DNA from: Bryobacteraceae bacterium | GTDB taxonomy: Bacteria > Acidobacteriota > Terriglobia > Bryobacterales > Bryobacteraceae | Length of the DNA: 9,246 bases | NCBI GenBank assembly: GCA_030044325.1 | Contig: JASHWA010000273.1 | Span: forward strand, 1 to 9,246 | Direction of reading: 5' to 3' | Part shown: positions 1 to 5,544 of the stretch, one piece after another | How the letters are laid out: the number at the start of each line of letters is the position of its first letter | Position numbering within the stretch: position 1 is the stretch's first letter | Position numbers and translations under genes: made by a program | The notes under the pieces: model-generated | Database searches by the model: none | Told to the model about the DNA's origin: nothing | The model's input: the letters and a program-made list of their open reading frames with translations, nothing else

Positions 1-1245
1 CGCCAGGCCGCGCGCCGGTCCCAGCCCGAAAATCAGCGCGCTCAGGACGCAGAACGCTACCGTCGCCGCGGCCACTCGCAGATCCGGCGCGGCGTCGAGC
101 ACCACGTCGAACGGCACGATGCGCGCCATCGCCGATTGCATCGAGTGCATCACCAGCGCCGCTCCGAAATACGCGATCAACAGTCCCACCGCGCCGCCGA
201 TCGCGGAGAGCACCAGGCCTTCGGCAAAAAGCTGCGCCGCGATGGTCGAGCGGCGCGCGCCCAGCGCCATGCGAATCCCGATTTCGCGCCGCCGCGCCGT
301 GCCGCGCGCGAGCATCATGCTGGCCACGTTCAGCGAAGCGATCAACAGGACGATTGCCGACATCGAAAGCAGCAGCAAAGACGGGATGTCAAGCTCGCTA
401 TCGCTGGTCGGGCTGTCGGACATGCTCATCCGCGACAGCGAATGAACGAGGAAGGTTTGATTCTTGTTTTCGGCTGGGAACGCCGCGGCGAGGCGCTCCG
501 CGATCACCGCGAGAACCGAATCGGCCTGCTTCTCCGTGACGCCGGGTTTCAACCGCCCGATCACCATCAGCGCCGCGTGGTCGCGTGCGGCGAGCGGGCG
601 CACCGCGTCGCCGCCGAAATCGTTCGCCACACTTTCGTACATGCCCAGCGGAAGATACAGTTCGGGACTGAGCAGCGCGGTGTAACCGGTGAATCCGCGC
701 GGCGCGACGCCGACGATGGTATACCTGGTCCGGTTCACTTCGATCGTTTTGCCGGTCAGCGCCGGATCCGCCCCGTGCTTCTCCCAGTACTGATAGCTGG
801 CGATCGCCACCGGGATTCCGCTCGACGGCCGCTCTTCCGCCTCGTTGAACGCGCGGCCCATCGCAAGCGGAACCCCGAGCGTCGAAAAATAATTCGACGA
901 CACGATTTCGACGAAGCTGCGGCGCGTAGTGTCGCCCTCGTTGATCCCGATGTTTACCAGCGTGTGCGCCATCAGGCTGCTGAAAACGGTGTTTTGGGCG
1001 CGCACATCGGCGTAATTGGGATAGGAAAAGGCGCGGTAGGAATCGGGCTTTTGCGTGTCGCGGCTGTAAACGCCCATAAGCTGCTGCGGATCGTGGACCA
1101 GCAGCGGCTTCAAGAACATCGTATTGACCAGGCTGAAAATCGCCGTGCTTCCCCCGATTCCGAGGCTCAAAACCAGCACCGCGGCGAGGGAAAACGCCGG
1201 CTGCCGGACGAGCATTCGAATGCCCTGGCGAAAATTGCGCATCAT
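1..1245 (-). CDS. MacB/FtsX-type ABC transporter permease, N-terminal part (cut by window edge)
   Basis: Inner-membrane permease subunit of the MacB/LolC/FtsX class, which couples a cytoplasmic ATPase to movement of substrates or mechanical signals across the envelope; the substrate cannot be told. The 415 residues visible have no stop and continue beyond position 1. Seen: an N-terminal transmembrane helix at about residues 18-42 (LVLSLGIGGSTAIFS), a periplasmic MacB_PCD-like domain at about 45-270 (SYPNYADVR, NYFSTLGV, PALTGKTIEV), then the FtsX domain with helices near 288-312, 336-362 and 390-410. The cytoplasmic loop ARGTARRREIGIRMALGARR lies between the first two FtsX helices and is typical. 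The protein stops in the window just after FGLGPARGLA, a point where short MacB-like permeases (about 400 aa) end soon and the acidobacterial double-length type (about 800 aa) would carry a second half. Two adjacent ATGs (1245 and 1242) follow a GAGAGGA motif; spacing favours the second, but either is possible. No ATPase gene is visible. Confidence 0.93.
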   Translation of the reverse strand, partial: MMRNFRQGIRMLVRQPAFSLAAVLVLSLGIGGSTAIFSLVNTMFLKPLLVHDPQQLMGVYSRDTQKPDSYRAFSYPNYADVRAQNTVFSSLMAHTLVNIGINEGDTTRRSFVEIVSSNYFSTLGVPLAMGRAFNEAEERPSSGIPVAIASYQYWEKHGADPALTGKTIEVNRTRYTIVGVAPRGFTGYTALLSPELYLPLGMYESVANDFGGDAVRPLAARDHAALMVIGRLKPGVTEKQADSVLAVIAERLAAAFPAENKNQTFLVHSLSRMSMSDSPTSDSELDIPSLLLLSMSAIVLLIASLNVASMMLARGTARRREIGIRMALGARRSTIAAQLFAEGLVLSAIGGAVGLLIAYFGAALVMHSMQSAMARIVPFDVVLDAAPDLRVAAATVAFCVLSALIFGLGPARGLA

Positions 1246-1280
1246 TCCTCTCTACGCAGCACGAAACCGGTCTGTTCCGC

Positions 1281-1289
1281 TGCTACAAT
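1281..1289 (+). promoter_or_regulatory. Extended -10 promoter for the methyltransferase-yraN pair
   Basis: TGCTACAAT matches an extended -10 (TGn plus a hexamer with 5 of 6 bases of TATAAT). It lies in the 54-bp gap between divergent genes, with 10 bases between its end and the ATG at 1300. Transcription would start at about 1296-1300, leaving a leader of 0-4 bases. No purine-rich Shine-Dalgarno precedes the ATG, which agrees with leaderless initiation. No convincing -35 is seen, as is common for extended -10 promoters. Confidence 0.5.
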
Positions 1290-1299
1290 CGTCGATTCG

Positions 1300-1827
1300 A
1301 TGAGAATACTGGACGTCGGATGCGGAATCAATAAGCGCAAGGGCGCGATCGGCATCGACCGCAATCCGGCCAGCCGCGCCGACGTGATCTGCGATCTCGA
1401 CCGCTTCCCGTATCCCTTCCGCGATTCGAGTTTCGACGCGCTCCAGGCCGTGCACGTGATCGAGCATGTTTCCGACGTCATCCGCAGCATGGAAGAATTT
1501 CACCGCCTGGTGCGCGCGGGCGGCGAAGTGTTCATCGTGACGCCGCACTATACCGACTTCAGCTCGTTTTGCGACCCGACTCATAAATGGCACCTGAACA
1601 GCTTTTCCTTGCGCTATTTCGGCGAGGATCACGGCGGGTTCGGATACTATTCGAACGCAAAATTTCAAGAGATTTCCGTGCGCGTGAAGCTACTAGCATT
1701 ATGGCGCTGGCTCGGGTTCGAGTGGCTGGTAAACGCATTTCCCCGTTACCGGCAATTTTGGGAATATTACCTGTGCTACATCGTGCGCGGGAAAGTGATC
1801 GAGTGGCGATTGAGAGTCGTTAAATGA
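1300..1827 (+). CDS. Small class I SAM-dependent methyltransferase
   Basis: Predicted soluble methyltransferase of 175 aa with a Methyltransf_11-like Rossmann core. The SAM-binding glycine-rich motif LDVGCG is at residues 4-9, at the very N-terminus. The acidic residue expected to bind the ribose is D20 in GIDRNP. A D-x-D stretch (CDLD) is at 31-34, a motif IV-like strand and helix (FDALQAVHVIEHV) at 45-57, and the GG turn plus strand VRAGGEVFIV at 71-80. Next comes DPTHK at 92-96, which I recall as a conserved feature of this small methyltransferase group. The C-terminal 50 residues are rich in Trp, Tyr and Leu and may be a lid or membrane-surface element. The reading frame stays open far upstream, but that part is antisense to the permease; the ATG at 1300 is chosen because the SAM motif starts at residue 4 and a promoter lies just before it. 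The stop overlaps the yraN start (ATGA). The substrate is unknown. Confidence 0.85.
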   Translation: MRILDVGCGINKRKGAIGIDRNPASRADVICDLDRFPYPFRDSSFDALQAVHVIEHVSDVIRSMEEFHRLVRAGGEVFIVTPHYTDFSSFCDPTHKWHLNSFSLRYFGEDHGGFGYYSNAKFQEISVRVKLLALWRWLGFEWLVNAFPRYRQFWEYYLCYIVRGKVIEWRLRVVK

Positions 1828-2234
1828 TCGGAAAAGTTTTTGACGGGCTGCGGTACGCGAAACATCGCAATGCCGGGCGCCGGGGCGAAGATCTGGCGCA
1901 TCGTTTTCTGCGACGGAACGGATTTACCATCGTCGCGCGAAACTACCGGCTGGCCGCGGGCGGCGCGGAAGCGGACTTGATCGCGTGGGAGGGCGATACG
2001 CTGGCGATCGTCGAGGTGAAATCGCGCGAGAGCGGAGAGCACGGTCCGCCGGAGCGCGCGATCAACGACGAAAAGCGCCGTCATCTGTTACGCGTGGCTC
2101 GCGAGTATTCGCGCAAATGCGGAGCCGATTGGCGCGCCGTGCGGATGGACGTGGTTACCGTGATTCTGAGCGATCCGCCGGAGATCACGCTGTTCCGCGG
2201 AGCGCTTTCGGCGCAGGAACGGCGCGCTCCATGA
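1824..2234 (+). CDS. YraN family (UPF0102) nuclease-fold protein
   Basis: A 136-aa member of the YraN/UPF0102 family, which has a restriction-endonuclease-like (Holliday-junction-resolvase-like) fold; its cellular role is not firmly established, though a part in DNA processing is usually assumed. Seen in order: RRGEDLAHRFLRRNGF at residues 19-34 (conserved G-E helix), ARNYR at 38-42, then the catalytic-type E-x-D and ExK pattern, GAEADLIAW at 47-55 (E49, D51) and VEVKSR at 63-68 (E64, K66). These are followed by DEKRRHLLRVAREY at 82-95 and the strand VRMDVVTV at 106-113. Family members are usually about 110-130 aa, so the first 15 residues may be a small extension. The ATG overlaps the stop of the methyltransferase gene (ATGA) and no strong Shine-Dalgarno is seen, pointing to translational coupling. 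The GGAE-A-D form replaces the more common GEIDLI, but the acidic residues are kept. Confidence 0.93.
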   Translation: MIGKVFDGLRYAKHRNAGRRGEDLAHRFLRRNGFTIVARNYRLAAGGAEADLIAWEGDTLAIVEVKSRESGEHGPPERAINDEKRRHLLRVAREYSRKCGADWRAVRMDVVTVILSDPPEITLFRGALSAQERRAP

Positions 2235-2278
2235 CTGTCGCTGCCTGGCGAGGAGGTTTCCGGAAAAGGGACAAGAAC

Positions 2279-2298
2279 CCGCGCCATTGCTGGCGCGG
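2279..2298. terminator. GC-rich hairpin, possible terminator for the minus-strand DUF1501 transcript
   Basis: A perfect 7-bp inverted repeat (CCGCGCC and GGCGCGG) with a 6-base loop, in the gap between converging genes. Read on the minus strand it is followed by GTTCTTGT, a modest U-containing tract, so it could end transcription of the DUF1800-DUF1501 train about 90 bases past the DUF1501 stop. On the plus strand there is no T-tract. Terminator activity is inference. Confidence 0.4.
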
Positions 2299-2343
2299 CT
2301 CGTGCGTCTATAATTTGTGCGAGCCGCGGCGGCTATGCCGCGG
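2294..2343. repeat. Overlapping inverted repeats with mutually exclusive pairing
   Basis: Two more perfect inverted repeats follow the 2279-2298 hairpin and share arms with their neighbours. One is CGCGGCTCG (2294-2302) with CGAGCCGCG (2320-2328), a 9-bp stem around a 17-base AT-richer loop. The other is CCGCGGC (2324-2330) with GCCGCGG (2337-2343), a 7-bp stem with a 6-base loop. Because arms overlap, the middle hairpin cannot form together with either outer one. Confidence 0.55.
2309..2314 (+). promoter_or_regulatory. Perfect -10 hexamer inside the hairpin loop (possible promoter)
   Basis: TATAAT lies in the loop of the 2294-2328 inverted repeat. A weak -35 (TTGCTG, 2287-2292, three of six bases) is 16 bases upstream. 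A transcript starting near 2321 would begin with the 2324-2343 hairpin and run antisense into the 3' end of the DUF1501 gene. It may equally be a chance match in the only AT-rich stretch here. Confidence 0.22.
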
Positions 2344-2386
2344 GTGAAGGCTCAGTTTCCACACAGACAGCGCGTCGGGCGTCGCC

Positions 2387-3628
2387 TCACGCGAGCAGAC
2401 CGCGATAACGCGGCTCCGCATATCCCGGAAAAACGCTCCCGATCTGCCGATTCCCCAGGTGCCGGGTCACCAATTCGCCCAGCACGTCGCGAAAATCAGT
2501 AGTCAGATTCAGGTCGCGGTTCTCGTAAAGCTGCTCCTCGGCCAATCCGGGCCAGTCGCCGTAAACCTTCCCGCCGCGAATATCGCCGCCGAAGGCGAGC
2601 ATCACGTTGGCATGGCCGTGATCCGTTCCGCGATTCCCGTTTTCCCTCGCCGTGCGGCCGAATTCGCTCATGGTCACCACGCTCACATCCGCCATCCGGT
2701 CGCCCAGGTCCTGGTAAAACGCGGCCAGGGTGTCTCCGAAATTCTGCAGCAGATTGGCGAGCTGGCCCTGGCTGGCGCGCTGCCCCGTTTCGTTGACGTG
2801 CGTGTCCCATCCGCCCACATCGGCGAAGGCGACCTCCAGCCCGACATTCGATTTCACCAGTTGCGCGATCTGTTTGAGCGACTGACCCAGTCTCCCGCCC
2901 GGATATTTCGCGCCGTTCGCCGGCGAGTATCCTTGCTTGGCCAGCGATTGCATCAGCTTCACCGCTTCAAACGTCTCGCGGCCGGTGCCGTTCAGGATCT
3001 TGTCGCCGGTGTTTTCATACATCGCTTCGAACGTCGAAGATTCGCCCGCGTCGCGCACTTGAAAATCCGTCAGATTGTTGATCGCGACCGCTTCATTGCG
3101 CCCGCGCAGCGAGCGCGCCAGATCGGGCGTCATGCTCACCGCGCGCACCGGCGAACTTACGCCTGCCGCCCCCTCATTGGACAAAGCCCGGTTCAGCCAT
3201 CCGTCGCTGGTCGCCTTGAGCCCCGGCGTGCCCGATTCCATGTAATCCTGCGCGTCGAAATGCGAGCGCGTCGGATCGGGAGATCCCACCGCCTCGACGA
3301 TCGCCAGATGGCCCGAATCGTAGATGGGCTTCAAAGCTTTGAGCGACGGATGCAGCCCGAAAAGACCGTCGAGGTCGATCGCCGAATCGGGCGTGCCGTC
3401 GGGGCGCGGAACGGAGATGGTGGGGCGCATTTCGTAGTATCGCGGCTCTCCGTGCGGAACGATCACGTTCAGTCCGTCGACGGCCCCGCGCTGGAAGACC
3501 GCGACCAGGATCTTCTTGCGCGGGCTGGGTGCGTCGGACGCATACAGCGCGCGCGAAAGCCACAGCGGCGTCGATCCCACCCCCACCATCGCCATCGCGG
3601 AGCTCTTCAGAAAGATTCTACGATTCAT
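2387..3628 (-). CDS. DUF1501 domain protein, Tat-exported
   Basis: A 413-aa DUF1501 protein. The family is distantly related to the sulfatase/alkaline-phosphatase fold; no activity is established. The N-terminus is a clear twin-arginine signal: RR at residues 3-4 in NRRIFLKSS, then a hydrophobic stretch to about residue 30, with likely cleavage after ALYA. Diagnostic family motifs are present: FQRGAVDGLNVIVPHG (45-60), LHPSLKAL (92-99), SHFDAQDYMESG (122-133), GGWDTH (272-277), SEFGRTARENGNRGTDHGHA (321-340) and DFRDVLGEL (378-386). The Asp/His residues in GGWDTH and GTDHG would be the metal ligands if the phosphatase-like site is used. Length is usual for the family. It is the last gene of the minus train, 79 bases after DUF1800, its constant genomic partner. 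The start ATG has its own AGAGG (3636-3640) 7 bases upstream. The gap before it holds an inverted-repeat element, so it may also be transcribed separately. Confidence 0.95.
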   Translation of the reverse strand: MNRRIFLKSSAMAMVGVGSTPLWLSRALYASDAPSPRKKILVAVFQRGAVDGLNVIVPHGEPRYYEMRPTISVPRPDGTPDSAIDLDGLFGLHPSLKALKPIYDSGHLAIVEAVGSPDPTRSHFDAQDYMESGTPGLKATSDGWLNRALSNEGAAGVSSPVRAVSMTPDLARSLRGRNEAVAINNLTDFQVRDAGESSTFEAMYENTGDKILNGTGRETFEAVKLMQSLAKQGYSPANGAKYPGGRLGQSLKQIAQLVKSNVGLEVAFADVGGWDTHVNETGQRASQGQLANLLQNFGDTLAAFYQDLGDRMADVSVVTMSEFGRTARENGNRGTDHGHANVMLAFGGDIRGGKVYGDWPGLAEEQLYENRDLNLTTDFRDVLGELVTRHLGNRQIGSVFPGYAEPRYRGLLA

Positions 3629-3648
3629 GCCAATACCTCTTTATCTTA

Positions 3649-3702
3649 GCCGCGCATGAACGCGATTATAAAAATTTGCGTTGATTCGCGTCCATTCGCG
3701 GC
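3649..3702. repeat. 54-bp imperfect inverted-repeat element between DUF1800 and DUF1501
   Basis: Terminal arms GCCGCGCATGAACGCG (3649-3664) and CGCGTCCATTCGCGGC (3687-3702) are inverted copies matching at 14 of 16 positions; in the minus-strand mRNA one mismatch becomes a G-U pair. The 22-base centre is AT-rich. On the plus strand, 3675-3704 reads as three tandem 10-bp units (TTTGCGTTGA, TTCGCGTCCA, TTCGCGGCCA), the last two differing by one base. The element fills the intercistronic gap almost completely. From memory the TTCGCG-rich word resembles a short interspersed motif found in intergenic DNA of several bacteria, but this was not checked. TATCT occurs on both sides (3642-3646 and 3709-3713) at unequal distances, weak evidence for a target duplication. 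Confidence 0.65.
3665..3694 (-). promoter_or_regulatory. Candidate promoter within the repeat, directed at DUF1501
   Basis: On the minus strand TATAAT (3670-3665) is a perfect -10 and TGGACG (3694-3689) matches 4 of 6 bases of a -35, with an 18-base spacer. Transcription would start near 3658, giving a leader of about 30 bases that contains the AGAGG ribosome site of DUF1501. The element could therefore uncouple DUF1501 from the upstream genes. Untested. Confidence 0.3.
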
Positions 3703-3707
3703 CATTT

Positions 3708-5537
3708 CTATCTCCTTTGAAAATCCGGCGAGCCCATGACCAACCCCACGCACAGCGAGGATACCGGTGCGCTCGGATTCTTTGCTTTTTGCTCGGCGAT
3801 CGCTTTGTCGATCGCTTCGCGCGTTCCGGGCGTTGCATCCGCCGACAGGTATAGCTTCGCCGCCTGTTCCGGATCTGCGACGAAATGCGACGCATCGACG
3901 CGCACTCCCGGTACGTGATTCTGCGCGAGCGCCATCGCGAAATTCATCCGCCCCAGCAGCGACGCCGAGCTGACCCATTCCGCGTTCGCATTCGAATATC
4001 CCGTCGGCTCGATCTTGCGATACAGCGGCTCGCCCAAGGTTCCGATCTGGTTGGCGAGCGGCATGGCGAAATCCACATCGGCGGCGGTGGCGCGCACCGC
4101 GCTCGCGATCATCTCGAGCGGCGTTTTCACTTTGGCGTGATACGCTCCGGCCGAAAGAAATTCCTTGGATTCGAGCATGCTCCGCATCACCTCGCGCAGA
4201 TCGCCGTGCGTGGCGCGAAACGTTTTCGCCATGCGCTCGACCAGCTCCGGCGGAGGATTGTCGGCGACGAAGCGCTGCGCCAGCTCTTTCGAAATGAACC
4301 GGGCCGTCGAAGGATGGTTCGCGAGAATATCCAGAACTTTTTCGCCGTCGTCGCGGCCGCCGCCGGCGGCGATGGTCACGCCCAGGACGATTTTTGCACC
4401 CTTGTCATGCACGCGATCGTTGTAAAAAAATTCTCCGCCGCGCTGCGGATTGCGAATGGTCCACCCGGTGAAGCAGCGCGCCACCTCGGTCACGTCCTTC
4501 TGCGTGTATCCGCCGTCCACGCCGAGCGTGTGCAGCTCCATCAGTTCCCGTGCGTAGTTCTCATTCAATCCCCGCCGCGGCCGATTGGGATTCTGCCGCA
4601 GCGGGGACTGTGGAGCCACGCTCTCCCAGTTATCGAGATAAAACAGCATGGCGGGGTTGGTGGCGGTGGCTTCGAGCAGGTCGCGGAACTTTCCGAGCAC
4701 GTGCGGCCGGATCGCGTCGCGCTCGTAACTGGTGATGAAAAACCGGTCCGCGCCCTTATCGAAATTGACGTTGAAGTGGTTGAACCAGAAATCGGCCAGC
4801 TCCTCGTCCAGCTGCCGGTTGCTGTAAATCGCGCGATACAATTTGGCCTGCGCCAGATCGGTGAACACCACCTGCAAGGGATTGTTGGCCATGATCAACT
4901 TGCGCCGCAACCCCTCGCTCGCGAATCCCAGCAACTGGTTGCGCATCTGCGGCGGCATGGCGACCACCACGTCGTCGAGTTTGTTCTCGGGAATGGATGC
5001 GAGCGCGGCGCGCCTCTGATCCGCGTTGCCGTTGCGCAGCGCGCGGATTTCCTCAGGCGCCAGCAGATCCCGCAGCGGAATCACAGGCTCGACCGCGGAA
5101 TCGTCGTCGACACCCTGTTTGACCTTGATCCGCCGCATCTGCCGCTCGACCGCCGCGCGCGTGAGCGGATCCTCCGGAAGCGGCTGCCGGCCCATGGCGA
5201 CCGCGCGAATCAACTGCGGTGTAGGATACGCCGCCACGGTTTCCTCCGGCGACATACGCAGCGTTTCGAGCGACGCGAGTTTATCGGCCAGCTCCGGATT
5301 CTCTTTGATTTTTTCCGGATGCAGTTGCAGCTCGATCCATTTCTTCACGCCCATTTTTTCGACCAGCGCAACATCCCCCGGCCGCGGTCCGAACGTCAGC
5401 CGGTCGAGCGCGTGGACCGCCTGTTCGTTTTTCGGCAGTTTCTTTTTGAACAGCGCGAGATCCTCGGCCTTTTTCTTCGCCCCGAGTGTCGCGGCGCATA
5501 AGAGCACCGCCGCGACTGGCACAAACTTCCGCATCAT
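3708..5537 (-). CDS. DUF1800 domain protein, exported
   Basis: A 609-aa DUF1800 protein. The family is common in Acidobacteriota, Planctomycetota and Proteobacteria, almost always beside a DUF1501 gene, and has no proven function. Residues 1-20 (MMRKFVPVAAVLLCAATLGA) look like a Sec signal peptide; C14 lacks a proper lipobox. Family motifs: HALDRLTFGPRPGDV (42-56), DLAQAKLYRAIYSNRQLDEE (227-246), FWFNHFNVNFDKG (250-262), LNENYARELMELHTLGVDGG (324-343) followed by YTQKDVTEVARCFTGW (344-359), and HAKVKTPLEMIASAVRA (467-483). A charged, low-conservation region at about 125-190 looks like an insert relative to shorter members. Two ATGs (5537, 5534) are adjacent; no Shine-Dalgarno precedes them, only an AT-rich stretch. 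The start is 7 bases past the dgt stop, so reinitiation after dgt is likely. The last codons carry the strong AAAGGAG that precedes the repeat element. Confidence 0.95.
   Translation of the reverse strand: MMRKFVPVAAVLLCAATLGAKKKAEDLALFKKKLPKNEQAVHALDRLTFGPRPGDVALVEKMGVKKWIELQLHPEKIKENPELADKLASLETLRMSPEETVAAYPTPQLIRAVAMGRQPLPEDPLTRAAVERQMRRIKVKQGVDDDSAVEPVIPLRDLLAPEEIRALRNGNADQRRAALASIPENKLDDVVVAMPPQMRNQLLGFASEGLRRKLIMANNPLQVVFTDLAQAKLYRAIYSNRQLDEELADFWFNHFNVNFDKGADRFFITSYERDAIRPHVLGKFRDLLEATATNPAMLFYLDNWESVAPQSPLRQNPNRPRRGLNENYARELMELHTLGVDGGYTQKDVTEVARCFTGWTIRNPQRGGEFFYNDRVHDKGAKIVLGVTIAAGGGRDDGEKVLDILANHPSTARFISKELAQRFVADNPPPELVERMAKTFRATHGDLREVMRSMLESKEFLSAGAYHAKVKTPLEMIASAVRATAADVDFAMPLANQIGTLGEPLYRKIEPTGYSNANAEWVSSASLLGRMNFAMALAQNHVPGVRVDASHFVADPEQAAKLYLSADATPGTREAIDKAIAEQKAKNPSAPVSSLCVGLVMGSPDFQRR
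3712..3718 (-). promoter_or_regulatory. Strong Shine-Dalgarno separated from the DUF1501 start
   Basis: AAAGGAG overlaps the last codons of DUF1800 and is 6 bases before an ATG at 3705, the best ribosome site in the window. That ATG opens only a 19-codon frame (3705-3646, MAANGRESTQIFIIAFMRG) made of the repeat element. The site looks like the original start region of the next gene, now displaced by the repeat; DUF1501 instead uses AGAGG at 3636-3640. Confidence 0.5.
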
Positions 5538-5544
5538 ATATTTA

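Noticed and set aside
136..1299. Long plus-strand open frame in phase with the methyltransferase
   Set aside because: It is antisense to the clearly recognisable permease, is Arg/His-rich with no family pattern, and the methyltransferase fold begins only at 1300.
2251..2256. Perfect AGGAGG on the plus strand after yraN
   Set aside because: No ATG, GTG or TTG lies at a usable distance downstream, so it does not mark a gene start.
2231..2347. 38-codon frame starting at the ATGA overlap with the yraN stop
   Set aside because: Arg/Cys-rich translation that runs through the hairpin cluster with no recognisable pattern; ATGA overlap is probably chance.
2459..3649. 396-codon plus-strand open frame
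   Set aside because: Exact antisense of the DUF1501 gene; composition (Arg, His, Ala) is typical of shadow frames in GC-rich DNA.
3646..3705. 19-codon frame with an excellent Shine-Dalgarno before DUF1501
   Set aside because: Its codons are simply the inverted-repeat element; better read as a displaced ribosome site than as a real peptide, though a leader-peptide role cannot be excluded.
3885..5501. 538-codon plus-strand open frame
   Set aside because: Antisense of DUF1800, no signal, domain or repeat pattern; shadow of a high-GC gene.
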